From: UBA1181 sp045600225
GTDB lineage: Bacteria; Bacteroidota; Bacteroidia; Bacteroidales; Paludibacteraceae
Reading direction: 5' to 3'
Assembly (NCBI GenBank): GCA_045600225.1
Contig: JAZRXL010000004.1
Span: 3,153-67,152 of the forward strand
DNA length: 64,000 nt
Positions 25,596 to 33,591 of this stretch are shown one piece after another. How positions within the stretch are numbered: position 1 is the first letter of the stretch; each line of letters opens with the position of its first letter. The notes beneath the pieces were generated by a model. The model searched no databases and was not told where the DNA came from. It saw only the letters and a list, made by a program, of their open reading frames with translations. The position numbers and the translations under genes are program-made.

Positions 25596-26263
25596 TCTTT
25601 CCTTACGCGTATTTCGACTCGTCTGTTGAGTTGGTGCTCTTTTTCGTTCTTTGCATGTGGTATTGCGGGATATAACTCACTAAGACCAATTGTGTTAAGT
25701 CTTTTTCTCTCAATACCTTTTTGCAAAAGTACGGACAGAACCTTTTCTGCTCGTTTCTCTGACAATACCTGATTATAGGCAATAGACCCTCGTTCATCAG
25801 TATGTCCTATAATGTCGAAATTTTTCCCCTTGTGATAATCGATAAAGTTGAGTATGGTGTCAATCTCTGCTGAATAGTTCGAGATGAAGTTGTCTTGGTC
25901 GAACACGAAATAGAGTATACATTTGTCGATATCGGTGTCTTGGTTGTCACGCTCTTTCCCTGCGAGTATTTCTGTCGGGGTTGTCTGTCCATCTGTTGAC
26001 AACGAATCGGAATCGGTGGCGTGATTGTCGACTATTGGCTCCGATAGGGGAGGAAGGGTGTCGGCAACTGCTGACTCTTTCTCCAGCGAGTCCTGCGGTA
26101 ACATGACGGTTGGGACAGAGTCTTTCTTCTCCTCTTCTTCAATAGGGTAACGCCAACTGCGGTAGAAAAGGGACGATCCACGTTCGGTGATCCGTTCCTT
26201 GCTCTTGCCATTTGCAGAGAGTGCGACAACCAATAGTAGCAGTATAGGGAGGAATATTCTCAT
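25592..26263 (-). CDS. OmpA-domain periplasmic protein
   Basis: The protein has 223 residues: a signal peptide (residues 1-19, MRIFLPILLLLVVALSANG), an acidic low-complexity linker (about 40-112) rich in D, E, S, T and P, and a C-terminal OmpA-like peptidoglycan-binding domain (about 113-223). In that domain GHTDERG (153-159), LSEKRAEKV and NRRVEIRV are visible; the Asp and Arg of these motifs bind diaminopimelate in the family. It probably anchors an outer-membrane complex to peptidoglycan. The gene starts 6 bp after the stop of the upstream barrel gene and overlaps the PorP/SprF gene by 4 bp. SprD of the flavobacterial adhesin cluster also carries an OmpA domain, so the role may be similar. 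This is inference from context. Confidence 0.85.
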   Translation of the reverse strand: MRIFLPILLLLVVALSANGKSKERITERGSSLFYRSWRYPIEEEEKKDSVPTVMLPQDSLEKESAVADTLPPLSEPIVDNHATDSDSLSTDGQTTPTEILAGKERDNQDTDIDKCILYFVFDQDNFISNYSAEIDTILNFIDYHKGKNFDIIGHTDERGSIAYNQVLSEKRAEKVLSVLLQKGIERKRLNTIGLSELYPAIPHAKNEKEHQLNRRVEIRVRKE

Positions 26264-26269
26264 GCGTTA

Positions 26270-27512
26270 TCACTTTTTCCAAGAGTGTATTTTGAACTTT
26301 TTGTCAAAATTCAACGCGATGGTGGCTGCATAATCTATGTTCTTCTCATCCAAGTCGTAATAGGCTTGAAATGAAACGCCGAATATACTATTCAAGTAAT
26401 AATAAGCATTGAATGTCAGCATGTGCCTGTATCTACGCTCGAAAGAGTCGTCGAAATAGCTTCTCGATTGGAAGTGATAACTACCTCTGCCAGAAATGAA
26501 TCCGTCGCCATACCAATAGCCGACACCTCCTCCGAAAGAGTTGAGGTTGTTGTGTCTTTTGCCAATTCGCCCTCCTCCTAATGTGATATTGGGATAGATG
26601 CCCCAACCATCCTTAAAGTGGGTATGGATGTGCTCTTCGTTGGAACGGTTTGAAAATCCGTAGAAAGGAATCTCCACATCATAATATAATTTATTCCGAC
26701 CAATGTATTTTAGGGCAATAGAAAAATTCGCCAACGTCTCTATACAGGTGTCTTCCACTGCATCAATCTGCCCGCCTCGGTGATTCATCATCAGATTGAG
26801 GGGAATCTCTAATCTATGGTTGCTGTTATCATATACTTGAAAGCGATTACTCCATCCAAAAGTGAATTTTTCTTGCCAAGGGGAACCGACGACAATGAAA
26901 TCCTCCCAGTTGCACCACATTTCAGTCTTCCAATGGTTGGTGTGGGCAAATATTTGTAAACCATCCTCTTTGTGTGCGTAAAAACGACGGTCGTAGTCAT
27001 ACATTGGTTGATCCAACCCATGGCCAAGGTTGGTGAGCGTTCCTCCGATGATGGTTATGTTTTGGATAGGACTGTATCGAATAGAGACGATGGGTGAGAT
27101 GCCTCTGATTTTTTTATGATCGCCCGCTATGCCCATAAGGTCTATACCTGCACTGACAGATAGGTGCTCGTTATGTCGGTAGGTGAGTGTTGGTTTCAGG
27201 AAAAATCCCAAGGCTGTGTAGCCCTTGGTGTAAGGTAAAAAAAAACTCCGCATCACGGACAAAGGTCTCAACATTGGGAGAGATGTAAAGCGTTTTGTCT
27301 TCTTCGCAACTGTGATATTTCCTTGAACTACCATCCGGACAAGTCGCATAGCCACAATGAAGTTTATAATCTTGATGATTAGGATCGACTATTACTAGAT
27401 TCGAACACGATCTTCTTCCATACTCCTCCTGCTCGTACAAGGATCTGATACCAGCAAAAGAGGGTGCCATGGAGAGTAATAAAAGGGGAAATATCAAAAA
27501 ACGAAGTTTCAT
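26270..27512 (-). CDS. Predicted outer-membrane beta-barrel protein, frame broken in a T9 run
   Basis: Two overlapping frames make one protein. The ATG at 27510-27512 opens a signal peptide (MKLRFLIFPLLLLSMAPSFA) and the frame runs to the homopolymer at 27237-27245. The remaining frame continues with LPYTKGYTALGFFLKPTLTY to the stop at 26270. Removing one T of the nine joins them to 413 residues without a stop. The C-terminal three quarters are rich in alternating aromatic/polar strands and Gly (NITLGGGRIG, FGGGVGYWYGDGF), as in outer-membrane barrels. As written, translation would leave the frame after about 92 residues and end at about 113. The break may be a sequencing error, a phase-variable state, or be bypassed by slippage. 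The gene heads the cluster with the OmpA and PorP/SprF genes; the family itself is not recognised. Confidence 0.7.
27237..27245 (-). other. T9 homopolymer at the frame break
   Basis: Nine consecutive A on the plus strand (T9 in the coding strand) lie exactly where the two frames of the barrel gene meet. With eight T the coding strand reads E-F-F-L-P-Y-T-K and stays open to the end; with nine it runs into a stop 20 codons later. Runs of this length are prone to replication or transcription slippage and to base-calling errors. Confidence 0.75.
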
Positions 27513-27530
27513 AGATGATAAAATAAAAAA

Positions 27531-27561
27531 AGCGCTGAAATGCCCTGCGCATTCCAACGCT
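27531..27561 (-). terminator. Intrinsic terminator after proS
   Basis: A 13-bp stem with a 5-nt loop (AGCGCTGAAATGC at 27531-27543 against 27549-27561, two imperfect pairs) is followed on the minus strand by T7, A, T4. It lies 15 nt after the proS stop. The signal-peptide start of the next gene (27512) is 18 nt past the stem. Confidence 0.85.
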
Positions 27562-27576
27562 TCGTATGATTTCTGG

Positions 27577-29058
27577 TTAGTATGATCTTGCGAAAAGAAC
27601 TCTGCACTTAGATGGCTTGCCTGTTACCATACACTTGCCTGGCTCCTTGTCGTCGCCTAGGTAGGTGTCGAACGGAACACAACGGATCGTAGCCTTTGTA
27701 TCCTCCTTGATCTTCGCCTCTGTCTCTGCTGTTCCATCCCAGTGTGCCAAGATGAATCCACCCTTCTCGATCTCGGTCTTGAACTCCTCGTATGAGTCCA
27801 CCTTCTTGATCATAGAGTTGCGGTAGTTCAATGCCTTTTGGAAGATGTTCTTTTGGATCTCATCCAACAAGCTCTTTACGTACTCCTCGATACCGTCCAT
27901 GGAGACATTCTCCTTGGTCAACGTATCACGGCGAGCTACTTCGATGGTATTGTTCTCGAAGTCACGAGGACCAACAGTCAAACGTACTGGTACACCCTTC
28001 AACTCATACTCGGCAAACTTCCATCCTGGAGTTTTTGCATCGTCTGAATCGTACTTCACGGAGATGCCCAAAGCCTTCAACTTACCGATCATCTCGTCGA
28101 TTTTAGCCTTCATCTCGTCGGTCAACTTCTTGTAGGCGATAGGAATGATCACCACTTGGATAGGTGCCAAGTTTGGTGGCAACACCAATCCGTTGTCGTC
28201 AGAGTGAGTCATGATCAAAGCACCCATCAAACGAGTAGATACACCCCAAGAGGTAGCCCATACATAATCCAACTTACCTTCACGAGTTTGATATTGGACA
28301 TCGAATGCCTTTGCGAAATTTTGTCCCAAGAAGTGTGATGTTCCTGATTGAAGTGCCTTACCGTCTTGCATCAAAGCCTCGATAGTGTAAGTATCCACAG
28401 CTCCTGCGAATCGCTCTGTCTCTGACTTCACACCCTTGATCACTGGCACTGCCATAAAGTTCTCTACGAAGTCTCCATAGACATTCAACATCTTTTGTGC
28501 CTCTGCCTCTGCTTCTTGATAGGTCTCATGAGCAGTGTGTCCCTCTTGCCACAAGAACTCTGCGGTACGAAGGAACAAGCGAGTACGCATCTCCCAACGA
28601 ACGACGTTTGCCCATTGGTTGCAAAGAATAGGGAGATCACGATAAGATTGAATCCAGTTCTTATAGGTATTCCAAATGATAGTCTCTGAGGTTGGACGAA
28701 CGATCAACTCCTCTTCCAACTTAGCCTCTGGATCAACCACAACACCACTTCCATCCGGATTGGTTTTCAAACGATAGTGAGTGACAACTGCACACTCCTT
28801 AGCAAAACCCTCTACGTGGTCTGCCTCTTTACTCAAGAAAGATTTAGGAATGAAAAGCGGGAAGTATGCGTTCACGTGACCAGTCTCCTTGAACATACGG
28901 TCCAATTCGCGTTGCATCTTCTCCCAGATTGCATAACCGTATGGTTTGATAACCATACATCCTCTTACTGCAGAACTCTCAGCAAGATCTGCCTTGATAA
29001 CCAAGTCGTTGTACCATTGTGAGTAGTCCTCACTGCGTGGTGTTAATTCTTTTGCCAT
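27577..29058 (-). CDS. proS: Prolyl-tRNA synthetase, archaeal/eukaryotic type
   Basis: The protein has 493 residues and charges tRNA-Pro with proline in the cytosol. It is the shorter class II form without the bacterial INS editing domain. Class II motifs are visible: the dimer-interface region about 35-72, R-P-T-S-E (121-125), motif 2 RWEMRTRLFLRTAEFLWQEG (154-173) and motif 3 WGVSTRLMGALIMTHSDD (271-288). An anticodon-binding domain and the C-terminal domain ending in ARSY follow. The type is common in Bacteroidota. It has its own promoter (TATCTTTGC on the minus strand) and terminator, so it is probably monocistronic. Confidence 0.97.
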   Translation of the reverse strand: MAKELTPRSEDYSQWYNDLVIKADLAESSAVRGCMVIKPYGYAIWEKMQRELDRMFKETGHVNAYFPLFIPKSFLSKEADHVEGFAKECAVVTHYRLKTNPDGSGVVVDPEAKLEEELIVRPTSETIIWNTYKNWIQSYRDLPILCNQWANVVRWEMRTRLFLRTAEFLWQEGHTAHETYQEAEAEAQKMLNVYGDFVENFMAVPVIKGVKSETERFAGAVDTYTIEALMQDGKALQSGTSHFLGQNFAKAFDVQYQTREGKLDYVWATSWGVSTRLMGALIMTHSDDNGLVLPPNLAPIQVVIIPIAYKKLTDEMKAKIDEMIGKLKALGISVKYDSDDAKTPGWKFAEYELKGVPVRLTVGPRDFENNTIEVARRDTLTKENVSMDGIEEYVKSLLDEIQKNIFQKALNYRNSMIKKVDSYEEFKTEIEKGGFILAHWDGTAETEAKIKEDTKATIRCVPFDTYLGDDKEPGKCMVTGKPSKCRVLFARSY

Positions 29059-29091
29059 TTTATGTCTATGAATGTTATTTCCAAATTATTT

Positions 29092-29126
29092 GCAAAGATA
29101 AGAAATAGAATTCATATATCGGAAAA
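29092..29126 (-). promoter_or_regulatory. Promoter of proS
   Basis: On the minus strand TATCTTTGC (29092-29100) matches the Bacteroidota -7 box TAnnTTTGC exactly and lies 33 nt before the proS ATG. A T-rich element (TTTTC, 29122-29126) sits at the -33 distance; it is not an exact TTTG. Confidence 0.6.
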
Positions 29127-29228
29127 GATTGTGCTCTTTACGGAGTGGAGGTGTGGTAACTTTTTCTGATTTGGAATGTTTAAAAACATACAATGATAAT
29201 GTTGGGTATACATTCTGTTTTTTCGGAT

Positions 29229-29245
29229 ATAATTTGCACCTTTGC
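29229..29245 (+). promoter_or_regulatory. Possible promoter of the monooxygenase-like gene
   Basis: TATAATTTG followed by CACCTTTGC (29237-29245) resembles the -7 box with one mismatch in the second copy, 20 nt before the ATG at 29266. No exact -33 TTTG is present. Confidence 0.35.
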
Positions 29246-29265
29246 GGAAACGAAAAATATTTGTT

Positions 29266-29544
29266 ATGCTAACATTAGAAGTAACCTATAGACTCCATCC
29301 CGGTATGCGAGATCTATTTATGCAAGAGATTGAAAATTTACAAATTGCAGAAAAATCACAACAAGAAGCGGGCAACCATCAATATGAATATGTTTTGCCT
29401 GTAGACGAACCTGATACTGTCTATCTTTTTGAGATATGGGACTCTGAAGAGGTACAGAAGAAACACATGGAGACTGCGCACTTTGCTCATCTGGGGGATT
29501 TGAAAAAAAAGTATGTCTCTGATGTTCAAATCATTAAAAAGTAG
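29266..29544 (+). CDS. Antibiotic biosynthesis monooxygenase (ABM)-like small protein
   Basis: The protein has 92 residues from the ATG at 29266. An in-frame upstream extension without an ATG exists but overlaps the promoter-like boxes. It has the ferredoxin-like ABM pattern: beta strand LTLEVTYRLHPG, a helix FMQEIENLQIAEKSQQEAGN, then YEYVLPVDEPDTVYLFEIWDSEEVQKKHMETAHF. The F-E-x-W and H-x-x-T-x-H-F blocks are typical of YgiN/LsrG-like quinol monooxygenases. Substrate unknown. A DUF5131 gene starts 8 bp downstream, so the two are probably co-transcribed. Confidence 0.75.
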   Translation: MLTLEVTYRLHPGMRDLFMQEIENLQIAEKSQQEAGNHQYEYVLPVDEPDTVYLFEIWDSEEVQKKHMETAHFAHLGDLKKKYVSDVQIIKK

Positions 29545-29552
29545 TGTATCTA

Positions 29553-30326
29553 ATGAATCATCTTAATCTATACGTTGATTGGAATCCTTGGCATGGTTGT
29601 ACAAAGATTAGTACAGGATGCAAGTATTGCTATGTTTATCGACAGGATGAGATGTATGGTAGTACAACAGCTAGTAGTGAGTGTAGAAAAACGCTGGCGT
29701 TCAACCTTCCTTTAAAAAGAAAGCGTGATAAGAGTTTTAAGATAGAATCAGGAACGCTTGTTTTTACTTGTTTTACGTCCGATTTTCTTCTTAAAGATGC
29801 TGATGAGTGGAGGCCTGAGTGTTGGGAGATGATAAAGACGCGTAATGATTGTTGGTTCTATTTCTTTACGAAAAGGATTGATCGTTTTATGGATTGTATT
29901 CCTCTTGATTGGAAGGATGGATATGATAATGTGATGGTGGGTTGCACTGTGGAAAATCAAGCTATGGCAGACTATCGTCTTCCTATCTTTTTGTCGCTTC
30001 CTATTAAGCATAAGTTTATTACGGTCGCTCCTTTGCTAGAGAGGATTGATCTTTCAAAGTATCTTGATGCATCTATAAAGGAGGTATCGATAGGTGGTGA
30101 GTCGGGTCTCTATGCGCGCCCATGTGATTATGATTGGATCTTGGACATAAGAGAACAATGCGTGCGAAAAAATATTCCTTTTCGTTTTCATCAGACGGGA
30201 GCCCACTTTATTAAGGATGGCAAAATGTATAGAATACGTAGAGAATATCAGCAGACACAAGCAAGTAAGGCTGATGTCGATTTTCGTATTGATGATTATT
30301 CCAGACCAGAGACAGCCTCAGAATGA
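29553..30326 (+). CDS. DUF5131 / phage Gp37-Gp68-like protein with radical-SAM-like Cys cluster
   Basis: The protein has 257 residues from the ATG at 29553; a GTG three codons earlier overlaps the previous stop and is less likely. The N-terminus carries WNPWHGC-x6-C-x2-CY (Cys 16, 23, 26), the hallmark of the DUF5131/Gp37-Gp68 family, which resembles a radical-SAM iron-sulfur site. Further family blocks are TCFTSDFL, WFYFFTKRIDRF, VMVGCTVENQ and SIGGESG. Biochemical function is not established for the family. Although named after phage proteins, no other phage gene is nearby. The gene ends before a bidirectional hairpin shared with mazG. Confidence 0.8.
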   Translation: MNHLNLYVDWNPWHGCTKISTGCKYCYVYRQDEMYGSTTASSECRKTLAFNLPLKRKRDKSFKIESGTLVFTCFTSDFLLKDADEWRPECWEMIKTRNDCWFYFFTKRIDRFMDCIPLDWKDGYDNVMVGCTVENQAMADYRLPIFLSLPIKHKFITVAPLLERIDLSKYLDASIKEVSIGGESGLYARPCDYDWILDIREQCVRKNIPFRFHQTGAHFIKDGKMYRIRREYQQTQASKADVDFRIDDYSRPETASE

Positions 30327-30343
30327 TAATGTATTGAATAACG

Positions 30344-30381
30344 AAGGAGGGGTGCACTACAACTATAATGCACCCCTCCTT
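30344..30381. terminator. Bidirectional terminator between DUF5131 and mazG
   Basis: A perfect 13-bp stem (AAGGAGGGGTGCA at 30344-30356 with 30369-30381) and a 12-nt loop lie between two convergent genes. Stem-flanking A/T tails exist on both sides (TTTTATGC on the plus strand). Confidence 0.85.
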
Positions 30382-30409
30382 TTATGCTTTTTGTTTAGCT
30401 CTTCTTAGT

Positions 30410-31207
30410 TTAATGAACCTTCTCTCTCTCTTTCTTCTTAGCTTCATTCCAATATTGGTCCATCTCTTCAAGCGTCATGTCTTTTAGATCCTTACCTTCT
30501 TGGATGGATTTCTGCTCCACATAGTTAAATCGACGGATGAATTTCTGATTGCATTTCTCAAGTGCATTTTCAGGATTGATCTTGTAGAGTCTAGCAGCAT
30601 TGATCATGCTGAATAGTAGATCGCCAAACTCTTCCTCCATCTTTTCTGCATCGAGCTTTTTGACCTCCACTTGTAGTTCATCGAACTCTTCTTTCACCTT
30701 GTCCCAAACTTGCTCTTTGTCTTGCCAGTCGAAACCGACATTGCGAGCTTTGTCTTGAATGCGATAGGACTTGATAAGAGCGGGTAGGGCATCGGGCACG
30801 CCAGAAAGAACGGTCTTGTTGCCATCTTTTTCTTTGCGTTTGATTTGCTCCCAAGTTTGTTCAACCTCTCCAGCATTTTTTGCAGCACCTTCGCCGAAAA
30901 CATGAGGGTGTCTGAATATAAGTTTGTCGCATAGTGAGTTGCATACATCTGCAATGTCGAAATCATCAGTCTCTGATGCAATTTTAGAGTAGAATACGAT
31001 ATGAAGTAAGACGTCACCTAACTCTTTCTTGATCTCCTTCTTGTCACTTTTCATAATGGCATCGCATAGTTCGTAGGCCTCCTCTATGGTATTTGCACGA
31101 AGAGATTCAAAGGTTTGCTTCTTATCCCATGGACACTTCAGTCGAAGCTCATCCATAATGTCTAATAGACGATTAAATGCGTTTAGCTTGTCTTCTTTCG
31201 TATTCAT
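30410..31207 (-). CDS. mazG: Nucleoside triphosphate pyrophosphohydrolase MazG
   Basis: The protein has 265 residues, close to the 263 of the E. coli enzyme. It has tandem MazG domains. The first shows LRLKCPWDKKQTFESL, the metal-binding EEAYEL and KELGDVLLH; the second shows KEEFDELQVEV and EEEFGDLLFSMIN. The enzyme hydrolyses NTPs/dNTPs to monophosphates and pyrophosphate, a house-cleaning and ppGpp-modulating role. It is the last gene of the minus-strand run purT-lysC-lysA-GT2-mazG, 18 bp after the glycosyltransferase, and ends at a bidirectional terminator. Confidence 0.95.
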   Translation of the reverse strand: MNTKEDKLNAFNRLLDIMDELRLKCPWDKKQTFESLRANTIEEAYELCDAIMKSDKKEIKKELGDVLLHIVFYSKIASETDDFDIADVCNSLCDKLIFRHPHVFGEGAAKNAGEVEQTWEQIKRKEKDGNKTVLSGVPDALPALIKSYRIQDKARNVGFDWQDKEQVWDKVKEEFDELQVEVKKLDAEKMEEEFGDLLFSMINAARLYKINPENALEKCNQKFIRRFNYVEQKSIQEGKDLKDMTLEEMDQYWNEAKKKEREKVH

Positions 31208-31225
31208 AATGATCTTATTTGCTGA

Positions 31226-32413
31226 TTATCCCCAAATATTATTACTTTTATTGCCAATCTTTCCAAAGGTTAGGGTGTACAGGGAAATGAGAGGCAAAAG
31301 GATATCTAAAATAGGAATAAGGAAAAAGAAAGGTTTCTCTTCTAAAATGGCTGCACTCTTTCGTATGATATTCACCTGAGTGATGTATCTGAATAGGAAA
31401 AGAATGGCATTTGCACCTGCAAGAATCCACTCTTGTTTTACCAAGTAAAACACCAAAAGGACGGTGAAAGTGATATAGAACAAGAACCTGCTGATGTTTT
31501 CAATAGAGATACTTGTCTGTATGCTTTTCTTGTAATTGCTTAATGTCTTTAACGATAGTTCTTTTTGGTACAGGAATGACTTTAATGTTTCCTCTCTATG
31601 GGAGATTGTATGTGTAGAAGGTCTAAACTCAACCTTTACATTGTTTTCTGTTGCAATCTCTTGGATGAATAAATCGTCATCACCCAATTCTAAATTCAAG
31701 TTAGATGAGAATCCTTTGTTCTTAAAGAATAGATCCTTTTTGTAGCTTAGGTTCTTTGAGGTGCCTTTGTAGGCTCTGCCATTAAGGGCAAATCCAAAAT
31801 GTCTCATCGCAGAGGTGATGGAATCGTAGCGAATGATCTTCCCCAATAGATTGTTTTCTCCTGCTGTCTTGCTGTATCCCAACACTATGCCAGTATCTCC
31901 TTCGTAGTTTAACATCATTCCGCTAAGCCAATCCTTTCCAACAGGCTCGCAGTCTGCATCCAAAAGCACTAAATGATCGTATTTGGCGGCCTTAATACCA
32001 ACGGTCAAGCACATCTTCTTCCTACTTATGTATTTGGCATCCATAGGCAAGAAGGTATGGTATAGATGAGAATATTGCTTGTCTAATCTTTCTAATAGTT
32101 CGCTACTTTGGTCTGTAGAACCATCATTGACAACAATAACCTCATATTTGGAATATCTTTGTTCCAAAACGGAAGGGAGAAATTTTTCAAGGTTCTCTGC
32201 CTCATTTTGTGCGCAGATGATCACAGAGACTGGAATGTCCTTGTTGTTTCCTTGCACATTATTGCTTTGAATCTTTTTGTTGTATCGGATAATTTTATTG
32301 TAATACCTGAAATAGTAATACATCTGAACGATTAGGATTACCAATAGTAATCCTAATGCGATCAGGTATTCTTTAGGCACTTCCTTTAGTAAGTGATCTA
32401 TGTAAGGTTCCAT
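31226..32413 (-). CDS. Membrane-anchored family 2 glycosyltransferase
   Basis: The protein has 395 residues. A transmembrane helix (about 16-35) is followed by a GT-A domain (about 60-290) with VSVIICAQNEAENL, VNDGSTD (95-101) and the metal-binding D-A-D (152-154). A lower-confidence acceptor block is LELGDDDLFIQEI. At the C-terminus two to three hydrophobic helices follow (ISRFLFYITFTVLLVFYLV and later). It should transfer a sugar from a nucleotide-sugar on the cytoplasmic face of the membrane; acceptor and sugar cannot be told. It starts 6 bp after lysA, inside an amino-acid/purine operon, with no other polysaccharide gene adjacent. Confidence 0.88.
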   Translation of the reverse strand: MEPYIDHLLKEVPKEYLIALGLLLVILIVQMYYYFRYYNKIIRYNKKIQSNNVQGNNKDIPVSVIICAQNEAENLEKFLPSVLEQRYSKYEVIVVNDGSTDQSSELLERLDKQYSHLYHTFLPMDAKYISRKKMCLTVGIKAAKYDHLVLLDADCEPVGKDWLSGMMLNYEGDTGIVLGYSKTAGENNLLGKIIRYDSITSAMRHFGFALNGRAYKGTSKNLSYKKDLFFKNKGFSSNLNLELGDDDLFIQEIATENNVKVEFRPSTHTISHREETLKSFLYQKELSLKTLSNYKKSIQTSISIENISRFLFYITFTVLLVFYLVKQEWILAGANAILFLFRYITQVNIIRKSAAILEEKPFFFLIPILDILLPLISLYTLTFGKIGNKSNNIWG

Positions 32414-32419
32414 TATTTT

Positions 32420-33577
32420 TTATAGTTCAGTTGAAAGATATCCTTGAGGTAATCTTCTTAGGTTGTAGTTGGACGCCATAATCTCACCATAGGCTCCAGC
32501 AGAACGAATAGCCAAATAGTCACCTCTTTGAGTTTTGTTTAGTTCAACATCTTTGTCAAATACGTCGGAAGACTCGCAGATAGGACCAACAACATCATAT
32601 TTTTCCTCTGCCAAATCAGAACTGATGTTTTCAATTCTGTGGTATGCGTCATAAAGAGCTGGCCTGATAAGATCTGTCATTCCGGCATCCACAATGGCAA
32701 ATTGTTTGTTGACACCTTGTTTTACGTATGTTACTTTGGTAATCAAACTTCCGCATTGTGCAACAAGAGAGCGGCCTGGCTCGCAGTGTAATCTTTGTCC
32801 TGGTCTCAATTTCAAATATTTAGCAAATGTCTTAAAGTATGATTCGAAATCTGCTACTGGAATATGATTAGGGTGTTCGTAGTTAATACCCAATCCGCCA
32901 CCAACATTGATGTTCTCGATCTTTACTCCCCAAGATTCGAACTCCTCTTGGAGTTCATTGATTCTAACACACAAGCTTTCAAATGCGTTTAGGTCTGTAA
33001 TCTGAGAACCTATGTGGAAATGAAGTCCAATAAGCTTCAAGTTAGAAGATTTTTCGATAAGATCGCAAACAAATTTTAGGTCCTCCATATTGAAACCAAA
33101 CTTGTTCTCGTTCAAACCAGTTGTGATCTTCTTATGAGTATGTGCATCGATGTTTGGATTGACTCGCAACTCAATATTGGCAACTTTACCTTTTGCCTTA
33201 GCCAATTCGTTGATAACCTCCAATTCTGGAATAGACTCTGCATTGAAGCAGAATATGTTGTGGTCTAAAGCTAGGTTGATTTCTTTATCGGTTTTTCCTA
33301 CTCCTGCAAAAACGATTTTGTTGGCAGGGAAGCCTGCTTCGATGGCAGCTTGTACCTCATTGCCACTTACACAATCAGCACCTAATCCAGCCTTTGAAAT
33401 CAATGCTAATACTTTCTTGTTTGCATTGGCTTTAACAGCATAGTGTACTTCAAATTTGTGCTCAGAAGAACTTTTGACAACAGTATCTAATGTTTTGTTT
33501 AGAAGTTCAACATCGTAATAGTAGAACGGAGTTTCTACATTCTTGAACTTGTTGATAGGGAAATTTCCTTTTATCAT
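32420..33577 (-). CDS. lysA: Diaminopimelate decarboxylase
   Basis: The protein has 385 residues. It decarboxylates meso-diaminopimelate to L-lysine, the last step of lysine synthesis. It is a fold-type III PLP enzyme: the N-terminal barrel carries the PLP lysine in HYAVKANAN (K49), glycine-rich NVGGGLGINY, and the substrate segment EPGRSLVAQCG. The catalytic C-terminal Cys lies in PICESSDVF. It begins 14 bp after the aspartate kinase stop, so the first and last enzymes of the lysine branch are co-transcribed. Confidence 0.96.
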   Translation of the reverse strand: MIKGNFPINKFKNVETPFYYYDVELLNKTLDTVVKSSSEHKFEVHYAVKANANKKVLALISKAGLGADCVSGNEVQAAIEAGFPANKIVFAGVGKTDKEINLALDHNIFCFNAESIPELEVINELAKAKGKVANIELRVNPNIDAHTHKKITTGLNENKFGFNMEDLKFVCDLIEKSSNLKLIGLHFHIGSQITDLNAFESLCVRINELQEEFESWGVKIENINVGGGLGINYEHPNHIPVADFESYFKTFAKYLKLRPGQRLHCEPGRSLVAQCGSLITKVTYVKQGVNKQFAIVDAGMTDLIRPALYDAYHRIENISSDLAEEKYDVVGPICESSDVFDKDVELNKTQRGDYLAIRSAGAYGEIMASNYNLRRLPQGYLSTEL

Positions 33578-33591
33578 ATGTTTTGATTTTT

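Noticed and set aside
29553..30326. Prophage remnant, suggested by the Gp37/Gp68 family name
   Set aside because: There are no other phage genes, integrase or attachment repeats; neighbours are proS and mazG with normal terminators.
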